Source: Epiperipatus broadwayi
Lineage: Eukaryota > Onychophora > Udeonychophora > Euonychophora > Peripatidae
DNA: 64,000 bases
Reading direction: 5' to 3'
Assembly (NCBI GenBank): GCA_028023455.1
Contig: JAQFVV010000182.1
Coordinates: forward strand, 2,296,001-2,360,000
This document shows positions 1 to 12,273 of the stretch, in pieces. Position numbers and translations under genes: made by a program. The stretch's first letter is position 1. Each line of letters opens with the position of its first letter. Below the pieces are notes generated by a model that saw only the letters and a program-made list of their open reading frames with translations, ran no database searches and was not told the origin of the DNA.

Positions 1-3000
1 CAAGCCCAAGATGAAACATATATAGATTTTTAACCCGCCATTTTGTTTAAATCATTCTTAAAAAAAAAAAAAAAATATATAAAAAAAATGATTTCAAATT
101 GATATCTTGCAGAATTTAAAGCTTGTCTTTTCCCCAGTTTTAATATTTAAAATTCTAAACAACCTGACTTTTCAGGCTCTTTTTATATATATATTTATTT
201 TCAGTCAACTCATCTAATTAGACTATGTGATTTTTCTTTAACTGCTGGTAAAAAAATAATAAATTCACAATAACATGATTTCTGGACAAATTCTGTTTTG
301 AAGGGAAATTATCTTAATGGTTTTCCCTTTTTTTTTTCACTCTTATGACAAATTTCACACTACTACAAAATTCCATCTCTTCTCTTTGAAGATTTTCAGC
401 TGGACTTCTGAGTCTTAAGAAATACAGATACAAACAAGAAGCTTTTATAGCAAAAAAAAAAAACCTTTGAGTAAAAAAAAATTAATTTAACAGAATTCTT
501 TTTTTTCCAATATGTGTAACTGTAGATTTATTTACGCAATACATCCACATACACTCTGTCCTTCAAATCATTTATAAAAACTGGCCTATTAAAATAATCT
601 GAATGCTTAGAAACTATACTTTTAAAATTAAATCCTTAGAACGTTTAAACCCAAATTATAACTATAGAAAACAAAATAGAAATAGAGAATAAAAATAGCA
701 GAATCTAGCAAGTGTAGATTAATTTTGAAGAAAGTTAATATTTGAAATATGAAAATGACAAACTATAAATAACTTGTCCACAGACAAAACTGGCTATATG
801 TGTTATAACCTTACTTTTAAAAAGAACTATTGAATAATTAAAAGGTATGTACTATTCTTTTTGAGTTTTGTTAACACATAAACAACTAAAGAACATAACT
901 GTTTCCCCCACTCTCTTTCTGTCTTAGGCCTTAGGAACTTGAGCCTGCAGTGTTTAAACTTGGGTGCCCTACAGCTTCCTTTCCTATATAAAAATGTGAT
1001 GATGATTTTTGGTTCCATATTTCCTTTCATGCACATGACTACAAATTTAACCACTGGCTAAATTTAAATGGGCACTATATATTAGAAATAAATCTAATAA
1101 AAATTTATTTATATATCAAACCAATTCACAATTATTAAAAAAACAACAATCATTTTCAATAGAGATCATCCATAAGAAAATTCAAAAATTCATAGCAAAA
1201 GTTTAAAAAGATGTCGTTCTCCGTGAACATAATGATCAGGACTTGATTTACGTCTTGTTGAAAAATGTTGTTGATGCAAAAATATACTCTTTATTGCTTA
1301 TTACTTGGCAGTAGAAATCTTTTATCAAACTTTTGATAACAATAACACAAGTGATCAAAAAATTACTTGCCTATTTAAAAGTTCTGAAGCTATGGCAAGG
1401 CATACATAGTCAAACTCTCATGAGGTTAATGTTATAGCATTACACAATGGTGCAGTGGGCAAATTAAAAATTATAGCTTACTCATAATTTAATTAAATGA
1501 ATGTTTTTGTGCACTTTCTGCCATAAATTAAATTAATTTTGTATATTTTTTGCTATAAATGTTAATTTTTTTTGCTTTGCTGAATTTAATTGATTTGGCC
1601 TTATTACGAAAATATTACTTACCTTCATGGTTAACTTCATACATTTTTTGACCTGAATGTAACTTTTCACGTTTTCTTTTTTACACCAATCATGTGGAAC
1701 TAATATTTTTTAGGATTTCAATTTCTTATGGATTTATTAATATTAATGACTATGTAAAGTCAGATATCTTTTTGGATTTCAATTTCTTTTGGATTTATTG
1801 TTGTCGTTGACTTTCTTATGAATATTACTTTTTGTATTCATGTGTTTTTGATTTTGCAATTCAATTTATTATGGAACTACTTTTATTCTTATGACTAATT
1901 TAATTTTTTTCTGAAGATTTGTTTTCTTAAAATGTTATATTTTTATGTTTTCAAACATCGTAGTTTTGTAATTCAATTTATTATGTAATCGTATTGGCCC
2001 TTGTTACTACTTTAACTTTTTGAAGTTTTAATTTCTAAATCAATTGTATTATTTGTTTTTCAATCATTATTTATTTGCAGAATATATTAATTTCTGATTT
2101 GCTTCCTGAATAAATTATATTATTTTCATATCTTCAAATGCATGAAATCATTATTTTTTTTGTAATTATCAGTTGATTTTTACCAAAAAAAAAACCCGGT
2201 TTATTCTCGTCTACTTTGCTATGTATATGGTAGTTCCACCAATAAATAAAGCTTAAATTGAGATGAGAAGAAAATTGAAGTTAAAGTTTTTAATGAATTA
2301 CTAAAAAAAAAAAAAAAATCGAGGTTCAAGTGTGTCATTATTAATAGAAAAATTTTCAAAAAAAAAAAACAAATTTTATTCAGTACATAACTAAAAACAG
2401 ACTTTGATTATATATAACAATAAAGTGCATTAACAATAAATTTTAAAATGTTTTCATTAGCTAAAATATATTCACTCAATCAATTTTTGCTTATAATTTT
2501 TCTAAGCACTAAATCAGTTTCAGGCAAAATATCGTAAATCTAAATTATTTTCACTAAAAAAAAATAAGAAAAAAATAATTATTTTATGCATTACACAATT
2601 AATATTAAACTTTGTATAAAGGAAATGCAGCAAAAATAAATTGACAAAAATTCATGACATTAATTTTTATTTATTTAAATCCTTTGCCATTACTGTTTAA
2701 TAAAATTGCTAAATCATTGCAAGAAAATGGCTAACATATTACATAAATATATTATCTCATGAAATGCACATCTAGTGTATTTATATAATGTAAGCATAGC
2801 TTGCAATCCATTTCAAACCCACCCTTATATGTCCACAGTAATAGACTAAACCCATAAAAAAAGGCATAAGCTGAAATAAAATAATAGATTAAATACCTGA
2901 TATTTAATTTTATGTGCAAATATGCATATGAATGCACACACACTTGAAGTTTTGTTAATAAGCACCAAACCAAAATAATATTAAAATGAAATAAATGCTT

Positions 3001-4610
3001 TTTAATGAAGAAAAGCTTAATCGTAGAAACCTCATATATATATACCAATTATGACTTGTTTGTTGATATGTAGACATCATGATATCAGACAATAATTTAG
3101 TCGATGTGGTGATGACCTATAGTCAAGTCAATATCTTAGCAACTGAATGTTGGAAAGTGCAAATGGAATTTTACTATGTAAATTTATTGCATAATCTTGT
3201 TACGTGACATCAACAACCAATAATTTGCGCAACAATGGGCATTTACATCGATAGTAAAGGAAATTAATAATACGAGTTTGCTAAACAATAGAAACATGGT
3301 CGAGTATAAAATCAAACCCAAATCATTTTAGTTCTCTTTCACATTTCACAAGTGTTATAATAACTGCAAACAAATAGCTTGATATCGAACAGTAATAAAA
3401 TGGACAATGGGTTCGAAGATATTATCTATTCTGCATAGTTTAAAGCACTGTCAATTGGAACAGATTGTTCTCAACATTTGAAATAGTAAAAATCAATAAA
3501 CTTCAGTAGCGTAATCAAAGGATTATATTTTATAGTGACAATCGAAGACAGAAAACTGCTCAATCAAAAAAAAAGAGAAGGGAACATTATATAGCTAGCA
3601 CATACTAAATAAGCGATGAAATAAAACTTCCTTCGCATAAATTCACTCAATACCAATCATGAGCTGTAGAAAATTTAAAACTTTTTTTAATTAACAATGT
3701 CTATTGGCTAGATAAACATGTCATAGGGCCAGGGAGCTGTCTTAATTACCAGAGAGTGTGATGCTGTAGCTCATCTTATATAAATAATGCCTTCAAAAAT
3801 GCCCACCGCCTAATTAGAAGTGTCCAAATGGAGCCTGAAGGATAGTGACTTCTGAAATGGAAACAACTCCCCAAGCGTTACCGGAGAATCTGGAGAACGA
3901 TCGAGGAGTCATCAGAACGGATGGTATCCATAAAGACATTGATATTTAAATTATAAACTCTAATCACGACGACTTGAACATAATCAAAATTATCACTTTA
4001 CACATTTGAAAAATTCTACTTTCATTATTCCAACACTTGGAAGTTTCAGCGTATTTGCAGTCGAGAGAATCCATTCCATAAGAAGCAACATCATGCGGAG
4101 GTGAAGGTTTATTAAGCTAGAAAATATTTTTTTATTTTTTTGTTTGTAAATAAAATTTAGATTGATTTTTTCGTAGTGACTTGACTTTCAATCATCATCA
4201 ACATCATATAATATGGTTTGGAGGTAAGAATTTTTGATGCTCTTACATATTAATTTGCAATCACTAAGACATGAAAGAATTTACGTTATTTGTTTATGTT
4301 CAACTAATAATTGTTACATTTAGTTTATCCGGTATGAATCACTAACGCTCTTGTCTGAATGTCTCTTTTCTATCAATAGTAGGAACTTGTACATAGTTAG
4401 GGGGGGTCCTAAAAAAGATCTCTAGCAGGAATTGGATCATGGAACTATTGGACACATTGAAATAAAGTCTTGTAAATAGTTAGTTAGCTCGCGATCGTTA
4501 TGACGATGAAATAATATTTTTCTTTTTATTTTATTTATGAATTTTAATCAATCTTATTAATTTTATAAATAGAGAGTATCTTAATGCATATCTACCAGGG
4601 ACATAGGTTG
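1..4610. other. Upstream AT-rich sequence, probably intron or 5' flank
   Basis: Mostly AT-rich DNA with homopolymer runs and no supportable gene. Around 1700-2010 there is a loose degenerate repetition of a 'ggatttcaatttctt...ggatttatt' phrase. From about 3720 to 4490 the base composition is noticeably less AT-rich and may be an old mobile element, but I see no terminal repeats or coding motif there. Confidence 0.5.
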
Positions 4611-4618
4611 GTATAAGG

Positions 4619-5109
4619 CAGTGGTCTTCAACCTTTTCACACCTGCAGACCGGTAAAAATAAGGATAAGTTTCTGCCGACCAGCAAAAATAAGGATAAGA
4701 TTTCGCAGACCGGCAGAAGTCTATAGATAAATTTTCTTAAAGATAAGCATAATTGTTATAACTGATCAAAACAACAATGTTAAATATATAAGATAAAGTT
4801 TTATATATATATGGAGTTTATATAATAAAAAACTTTTTTTTAAATTTTTTTAGAAAAGTAATAAAAAATTTAATTCTACCCCCCCCCCCTATAAACATCT
4901 GTGATAACTAGAAAAACAAATTAATTTATGAATGATTGATTAGATTTTGTTTTCGTTCTGTTTTTTTTTTTAATTGGGTAAAAATGAGATGAAAAATAAA
5001 TAAAAATTGGCTATATTAATTAAAAGTTTAAACTCTTATTATTTATTATTACAAACTTTTTACTGCCCGTCTAGCACGCGGACCGGCAAAAAAGTGTTGA
5101 AGAACATTG
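4619..5109. mobile_element. hAT-type MITE with 8-bp target duplication
   Basis: A 491-bp non-autonomous element. The left end begins CAGTGGTCTTCAACC and the right end, read in reverse complement, begins CAATGTTCTTCAACAC. Both continue into a GACCGG/GCCGGTCCG motif. It is flanked by a perfect 8-bp direct repeat GTATAAGG (4611-4618 and 5110-5117). Eight-base duplications together with CAGNGGTNNTCAACC-type ends are hallmarks of the hAT superfamily. The interior is AT-rich with two copies of a short 'aaaaataaggataag' phrase near the left end and no transposase. Confidence 0.9.
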
Positions 5110-5117
5110 GTATAAGG

Positions 5118-6240
5118 AATAATTTAGTTATTGAAATGGTAGAGATGCATATGGGCACATGTAAGCACATCTTGTGCTATGTGAATAGAATTTCAATTTT
5201 CGTCTGTTATTAATAAAATTTGTTCATGTGTTTAACTCAAATTGGTCTCTGGTTTATCAGACTCAGGCAAACACTCATTCATTAATTTAATTAATTGAAC
5301 ATATATATATGCACACACATACAGATTATTATAATACATAGCACCGCAATAAGATTGGATATATCTTAGGTCATAAAAACTGAGTTGCTACATAAAGTAA
5401 ATTCACCCCTGAAGAGAGCCAAAGGTAACATTCTCCCTGGGCTCGAATACTGAGGCGTAATGGAATCCAAAAGAGGAGTGAGGTATGGATGAACTAGCCT
5501 AAATTGTATCTAGATTTAATGAGTAAACTTAGAGCTAACCCATTGGAGGTGGTTGTGATCATTAGTTAGTTATTTCATCACGTCATTCACAGCATCCTAC
5601 CCAAAGACTCTAGGTCTGACCATAGTAAGATGTGTTCACCCTCTTCTGGTGGCAAACCTGGACCCTTACAATAAAATACTGTTTATTTAAATCTGTATAA
5701 TAGTTATTGTAAAAAAAAAAAAATTAAATATTAATTACAGCATACAAACACAGAATGTGTTAGAGATATTTTTTTTAATAAGCCAGAATTTTTTTTTTTT
5801 TGCAAAATTAACAATAATTAAGTTTGGTAATGGTAATTTGACTGTTATTATGCTGATGATAAATAGGCTATATATCATAAAAATACAGTTGAATGTGATG
5901 CTGTTTTTAAACTTTGTTTTCTTTAGTACTAAATAATTTCATATGAATAATGTAGTTTTTTAATTTGTTGTACAAATGGGGAAAAAGTTTTGTCGATGGA
6001 TACAAAAAATTGTGAATCATGCTTACGTCCTCTTTCTTGGCTGATTTAGCTTTACATTTCTACAGTAATAATTAAGTATTTTTTTTAACACTATTTGAAT
6101 GTTTATTTTTTTATATAATTTTTTGTAACTTCACGGTAATTTTCAATAGGATATATTTAATGCTAACATAAGTACATCAATTAATATCGTAGCAATTATT
6201 AAATGCAATATTGTTTTCTGAAAATAATATCAAGAAAATC
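5118..6240. other. Unassigned sequence between hAT MITE and Tigger relic
   Basis: About 5370-5670 has mixed base composition and looks unlike the surrounding AT-rich DNA, but no frame, terminal repeat or tRNA-like signal was recognised. The rest is AT-rich with homopolymer runs. Confidence 0.4.
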
Positions 6241-6589
6241 TCAGAGTTTGGACATTTTATATCAACTATAAAAAGGAGAAAGAACTCATGACATCTGTTC
6301 AACAACATTAATGGATTTGTTTACTTTTGCCTCTACTTTAGAAATGGGAAATCTAGAACAGAAAATATCCATATTACCATAGGTATATCCTAGCTTTTCA
6401 AAATCACCAAATCAAAATATCACTTATATGAGAAATTAGAGAAACTTGCATTTCTATGGATCAACTCATGCAACCACTAATAAATATTGATATCTATACT
6501 TATTCAGGGCAAATGATAAAACTTCTATGAAGTATGACAAAGTAATTGAGAAGGGAGATGAAAGCTTTTAAGATCTGGAAATCAAAGAA

Positions 6590-7704
6590 AATCAGGACTA
6601 GCTTGACAGGTGAATAAAAATTATTTAAGCAGTTAGTGGTACAGCTACAAATTTTTCAACTTGACAATTTAGCATCATTCTGGAAGGAGAGTATATTATG
6701 AAGGAAGCAATTTAGTATTGATGAAGTTGGCCCTTTTTTTTTTTTTGGAATTGCATGCCTTTATGTGCATTTAATTCAGAAAAAAGAAAAGCCCTCGGTT
6801 ACAAGGCTTTCAAAGATCATCATACTTTACTGCTTAGAGGAATGCAAAACTGAAACCTTTTTTTATCTGCCAATCGGAGAATTTGCATTTTTAAAGGAAT
6901 TGAGAAATCATTATTACCTGTTATATGGTAATCCAACCAGAAAGAATGGGTGACAAATGTTATTGCAAAATGCATTTCGGCTTTCATCAACAAATATTTT
7001 GAATATAGGATCTTGCAGACAAGGCCTTATTAACAATAGACAATGCATCTGAATATCTAATAGATATCTCAGAGAATATAAGCAAAATCAAACTCATTTT
7101 TAACACCGAATACCACTTCTCTTTTTCAGTCTGATTCAAATAGTAATTGCAATCTTTAATATATTATTTTAAGTGAATCATTTAGCATCTCGTTGGTGTT
7201 TAGATAAAACACTGTCTAAGACAAATAAAACAGCTGTTGATTTAATTAAAAGACAGCATGATCAAGATGTCTGCACAGTATTTAAACATACATGAAAGAA
7301 AGTTTGCCACAAATTATAAGCATAGAAGTCGAAAAAGTATCTAATCCAACCATACAGAAAAACATACTTGACCTTACTACAAAAGCTGCATTTATAGAAG
7401 AGATGATGACAACATTAAAGATCTTTCTGAATCATAAACAGAAGAATTAATCTATGAGGAATTGATACAATTGGATCAAGAAAAGGAAGACAATAAAGAG
7501 AATGAAATCAGTGTCTTCAGGAGAAACAGAGACATAAAAAAGAAAATTTTAAGTAATTGTTTTTTTTTTATCATGAGTTATGAGCAGCATTTTGGTGAGC
7601 TTGGTCCTGATTTAGAGCACAGTCTCAAATCTAAAAATGCCTTAAGTCAAGCTGTTAGACCTTACAAGATGTTATATGGAAACAAATTTAAAAAAATAAG
7701 CTAA
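6590..7704 (+). pseudogene. Tigger/pogo-type transposase relic
   Basis: Broken reading frames on the plus strand carry motifs of the DDE_1 (CENP-B/Tigger/pogo) transposase family in the right order. At about 6785-6850 the frame reads KALGYKAFKDHHTLLL, like the conserved core 'KApGfKAfKDRlTLLL'. At about 7035-7060 it reads LTIDNASEY, the position of the second catalytic Asp (usually DNAPGH). At about 7405-7500 it reads IKDLSES, then a stop, then TEELIYEELIQLDQE, like the C-terminal 'ELLESH.EELT.EELIEL'. At about 7640-7700 it reads ALSQAVRPYKMLY, like the final helical tail. Several stops and frameshifts show it is dead. Terminal repeats were not identified, and the N-terminal DNA-binding part probably lies upstream in 6240-6590. 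Assignment is from remembered family motifs. Confidence 0.72.
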
Positions 7705-7709
7705 TCATC

Positions 7710-9137
7710 CATTTTAAGTTTTTTTCTAGAGATTCTCAGCCAGTCTTTCAAAAAAAAAAAAAAAAAAACAACAACCCACAATTATCAAAGAGATTAGAAA
7801 AAATAACAATAGTTCCTTAGGATGAGCAATTTAAAGACTTTAAAATGAAAGCTATGATTAGTAATGAATGAATCACATGATTCTGAAGACTTGTACGTAT
7901 GTAAAGTACACACAGTATAGTTTCCATACAAAATTTTCATATGTATTAATATTTTTTTAAAAATTACATTGCTTAGTTGAACTATTTGTTAATATGATAT
8001 TCAAAATTTATGTTGTAATATGAATTTATGGTAATGAACTAAATTTTTAATTCCGGAAAATCATTATAACAATGTGATTTTTTTGTATTAGATTTTTGAT
8101 TTATGAGGATTTTGGGGGAAACAATTGTCCGCATCATTTAGGATAAAATGTATATTATAATAATTTGCAACAAGTCAAGTAAGAAAATAATCAATTACTT
8201 CATGATTTATAATAAAACTGGTGAATATTTGTTTGCATTTTTTTTTTTTTTTTTACAATAAAATAGATTATTATGTCAATTAGAAATCTAATTCACTGTA
8301 GTATAATAATTTTATCTGTTTAAAATTGTTAATAAGGATAAAGTAAACAGTGAAACTTAAACTTGGAAATATTTATGATTCTTAATCATAACTATCTAAC
8401 AGAAAAATAATATTTATTTAAAACTATAATAGCACATATTCAGAAGTAATCAATTTTATTTATTTGGTATATGTATTTATTAATTATTTTTTTAGACACC
8501 TTTAGAGATTTCAATCAGATGAATGATTGACTAGCAGATTTATTTTCTTCAATTCTTTTATCATAGCTATATATTTGACAGTCATTAAATTATGTAGTTC
8601 ATGGTTTGTGCTTGACCACATCTACTTACATCAATGGCTGTTATATTTCATTTATGAAACAGATGAGTACATTTATTTTGGATTATTCTAAAATTTGTGT
8701 TGAGATTCTAATAACACCTAGAAAGATCAAATTCAACGGCTTTAGTGTTGAATCTGTAAAATGAAATTTGTTTAGAACTTATTTGCACTTTATCATTTAT
8801 CCACAATTCTTCAATTGTAGATTTTTAGCTGTACATCCAGAAAGATTTTGATTTGAGTTAAGTCTTAGGTGGCAAGTCCAGTACGTGAGAAAAGCACCAT
8901 TATATTTTGAGTTATTAGTAATTTCGGTCCACATAATAGCTTTTTGCACATTTTCTGTGAGGCAATTTCTTTTTTGATATCTGTTGAAGAAACATTTGAA
9001 AAACAGGAAGTTGCTGCACAAGTAGACGTGAGTGGGCCAGTAATATTTCTCATGATAGTATATAATTGAGTATTAAGAAGTTTATTGTTGGTCCTTTTTC
9101 TTCAAAAAAATACACAATATTCATCAGTAGAATATTC
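7710..9137. other. Unassigned AT-rich sequence
   Basis: No supportable gene. Two overlapping minus-strand frames at 8797-9053 are Cys/Thr-rich and could be a decayed transposon piece, but I cannot place them in a family. The perfect hairpin begins at 9138 immediately to the right. Confidence 0.4.
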
Positions 9138-9413
9138 TACATTTTCATTTACCATTGTCAAACTCCCTCCACTCACAACTTTGACGACATCCATTTCAGA
9201 TAAATACACTAATGATTATTACTAATCATTTTCGAAATTAGAGATTATCTCTAGCACAGATATAAACTTTAAATCTAACTAAAGTTTATATCTGTGCTAG
9301 AGATAATCTCTAATTTCGAAAATGATTAGTAATAATCATTAGTGTATTTATCTGAAATGGATGGCGTCAAAGTTGTGAGTGGAGGGAGTTTGACAATGGT
9401 AAATGAAAATGTA
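9138..9413. repeat. Near-perfect long hairpin (133-bp arms, 10-bp loop)
   Basis: Arms 9138-9270 and 9281-9413 are reverse complements with a single mismatch that I could find (GACGACATCC on the left against GGATGGCGTC on the right). They are separated by the 10-base spacer AAATCTAACT. Such identity over 133 bp indicates a very recent inversion-duplication, or selection on the fold. If transcribed as part of an RNA it would form a long double-stranded stem suited to Dicer processing. No target-site duplication is evident at the ends. Confidence 0.95.
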
Positions 9414-9699
9414 ACAATTTACTCTAGATAAATACTTTGCATATAATAGAGATATTTATGAGAGATGGTGACCTAGGCCAACTGATGAGTGCTGGTTCAG
9501 CACGAAATGCATCTTGGGGGTCATTTGTCTTTTATTATATCTTTATTTATGTGAATTTGAAAAAAATTGGGGAAGTGTGGAGATGTTTATTATATCTATA
9601 GAATATTCTAGTATAAATGAATCTGTCTATAAAGTACTTACATCACAATTCCAAATAGTTCCAGTTAGTTTTTCAAGGAACTTATTTCCAGAAATTATT

Positions 9700-11420
9700 T
9701 TGGATCTAATCTTAGTTAAATGAGAAAAATAAGTTAGTTTATGGTTCAAATTATCTTTAAATAACTTGGGTTAGAATTATATTGTTGCAAAATGATATTC
9801 AGATTAAGAGGTTTCCCTATTGTTAAGTGAAAAGTTGAATAAACCTTCTTTGTTAGATTAGTAATAAGTTCCCACTCTCTAGACTCCAAACTTTTTATAT
9901 CTTTATTAAGAAACTTCTATTTCTGAAAAGAATATCTTGTGTGAAGTAAAAGTAATGTCATTAGCGTAGATGAATGTTTTGCATTGTTTGTGAAAGATAA
10001 CTAATTAAAATATTTTTGTTGTTCATTACATAAAATTTTGTATCTTATTATAATTATTCATTTAGTGTTATTAGAAAATTTGACTGGATAGTATTTTGTC
10101 AAGTAAATTAATGGTTTTCTTGCAATTAAAGTTTTTAGAAGATATTTTTCCTAAATAGAATCATAAACAGGTTAAATCATTTTGAAAGCTTGTTTCAAAT
10201 ATAAGTTGTTAAAAAATAATTTATTCAAAGCAACTTCATGCTGGCCTATATGTAGACATCTGGACAACTGGCAAAATTGTTATTAATATAATTTTTTCAA
10301 TCAGTTTTACAGGGAATATATATTAATGATATTGAGTGATAACTTTTTGGAGTCAGTATTAGATTTATTTGGTTTTAAAACTGATATAGTTTTGTTTTTA
10401 TGCCAAATCATTTGAAATAGTTTTGCCAATAACATTTTAATTTTAGTCTCTAAAATTTTTAAAATCTTTTTCCAAGTATGTGATCTGCTCTTATAGACTT
10501 CTTTGGTTTAAGTCAACCAAAAGTAAATCAAGTTCACCAATATCTATAAGTTTTATAAGATTGATATTAAAGGATCATTGTGAAAAAGAAGATTGTAGTT
10601 CTGCAATGCTACTTTTTCTCATTTTATCAGTTTTAGGTTTAGATGTCTGATATATTATATTGGTAATTTTATTAGCAGTGAAAACACATTTTTTTTAAAG
10701 GGGTGCTCTATAAATAAACTTGCTTAAAAATGGTCTTTTGACTCAGTCTTGGAAAAATTTTGTTTTGCAATGGTCTCTTAGATTTTCTTTCTTAGCATCA
10801 TCCAATAATTTATAGTTTATCAGCAGTTCCTATGAATAATATTGCTGGTTTTGTTACAACCTGGATGAAATGCTTCTAATATCTTTGAAGGATGGATTCT
10901 TTGGCAACAATTATGTGTTTATTAAACTGATCAAAGAGAATTGAATGTATTCTCTTAATATTCTGCTTTATGTATCTAGTACATTGGCTCTTATTAGCCT
11001 TCTTTAAGTTTCATTTCAGAACAGCGTAATTTATAAAAATGTGGATTTCAAAAGTAATTAGAACTTCGTTTATGTTGATTATGGGGATATAATTCAATAA
11101 ATCTGTTGTTCGTTGAGTAATGATTAACTGTTTTTTGTCTAAACAATAGCCTTCTTTAAGTTTCATTTCAGAACAGCGTAAATTTATAAAAATGTGGATT
11201 TCAAAAGTAATGAGAACTTCGTTTATGTTGATTATGGGGGATATAATTCAATAAATCTGTTGTTCGTTGAGTAATGATTAACTGTTTTTTTGTCTAAACA
11301 AATGACAAATCAGAAATTGATTCTGTTTTGATCTGCTTAAATGAATAGTGTCTTCTTGTTTAGCATGCTGGTTAAATCCATTTATTTCAATAGTTGATCC
11401 TATACTTTATTCTCACTGCA
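9700..11420 (-). pseudogene. Degenerate jockey-like LINE (endonuclease-RT linker and RT)
   Basis: Read on the minus strand, broken frames match the order expected for an APE-type non-LTR retrotransposon. Near 10780-10990 a linker reads AKESILQRY then DDAKKENLRDHCKTKFFQD, resembling the region between endonuclease and RT. At about 10370-10440 it reads SVLKPNKSNTDSKKLSLN, like 'ipKPnKdp..p.SYRPISL'. Around 10100-10250 a KAF..VYDSI stretch resembles 'KAFDsVWH'. At about 9950-10000 it reads FIYANDITF, the catalytic FADDIT box with the first Asp replaced by Asn. Multiple stops show it is inactive. A 151-bp tandem duplication (10998-11300) lies within its 5' part. Confidence 0.6.
10998..11300. repeat. 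Tandem duplication, two units of about 151 bp
   Basis: Unit 1 (10998-11148) and unit 2 (11149-11300) begin GCCTTCTTTAAGTTTC and end GTCTAAACA. They differ by a few single-base insertions in homopolymers and one substitution. This is a recent local duplication inside the LINE relic. Confidence 0.93.
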
Positions 11421-12157
11421 TATCTCCATAGACAATTATGAAAACTGAAATCTGTAAATAAAGAAGATAAAGAAAAACCTGGAAGAGGAAGATAGAACCA
11501 CTTTATATTAGGAGATTTGTATATTGCTTATAAAAAAATTATTTGAATTGTGATTGAAATATTTATTTATTAATTAATTAGAAAATTGCACCGAATTCTG
11601 GCAATAAAATTGTAAATATTATTTATATAATTAGGCAAATATAAATAATAATGTAAATTACATAAAATATTATAGGAATTTGTTTACCAACATTTAAACA
11701 GTATTAAAATTATATATTAGAATTGTTATATACATATATATACATAAAGAATATATTTATTTATTATTAGCAAAGATGTGATAATAGATTTTATTTCATG
11801 GTAATGCTTTAAAAGTCATCCCATTGTTGGGTCAATAAGTGAAAATCTAATTTTAACTGGAAGGCAAAATAAAGAAAACAAGTTATTAAAGTTCTTAACC
11901 AACTGATATTTAGTTCATTAGCCTAGTAATTTTTTTCTCCACTTTTCTTTCAAAGAATGTTGGAAGGCAAACTGCGATGGTTTATTTAAGGCTGTTTTAT
12001 TTTGTTTGGTATTATTTATATATTTTTAGGTTAATTTTTTTTACTTAGTTAAGTTTTGTTAATTTTGAAATAGTAATTTATTATCTTTTATAAAAGTTTT
12101 TGTTTAGTAATATTACATAAATTTTATGTTGGAAATATATATATATATATTTTCTAG
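11421..12157. other. Intron sequence before exon A
   Basis: AT-rich sequence ending in an (AT)n stretch and the TTTCTAG/TTTTAG acceptors of exon A. No coding or repeat signal was recognised. Confidence 0.6.
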
Positions 12158-12163
12158 TTTTAG

Positions 12164-12273
12164 GAGATGTATTATCTGAGCGAATTAGTTGTACAGCATG
12201 TGGGGACCAAGTAAATCCTGCTTTACCTCAGAGGCCAAGAAAACATCCTATACTTGGTGTATTAGTCTGCAAT
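12164..12273 (+). CDS. ATRX: ATRX/XNP-like gene, exon A (first half of ADD domain)
   Basis: This internal exon encodes the start of the ADD (ATRX-DNMT3-DNMT3L) domain, a zinc-binding histone H3 tail reader at the N-terminus of the ATRX chromatin remodeller. The reading frame (codons from 12166) gives 36 residues. It contains the first CxxC pair of the GATA-like finger (ISCTACGDQV) and ends in GVLVCN. The last Cys pairs with the first Cys of the next exon to make the second CxxC (CN-RC). The donor GTAAGT starts at 12274. The acceptor is ambiguous: AG at 12156-12157 or at 12162-12163. I chose the latter, but the former also keeps the frame (adding LG before DVL). No upstream exon carrying the start codon was recognised. 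Identification rests on remembered similarity to animal ATRX ADD domains and on clean splicing to exon B. DNMT3 is less likely because of the exon B sequence. Confidence 0.88.
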
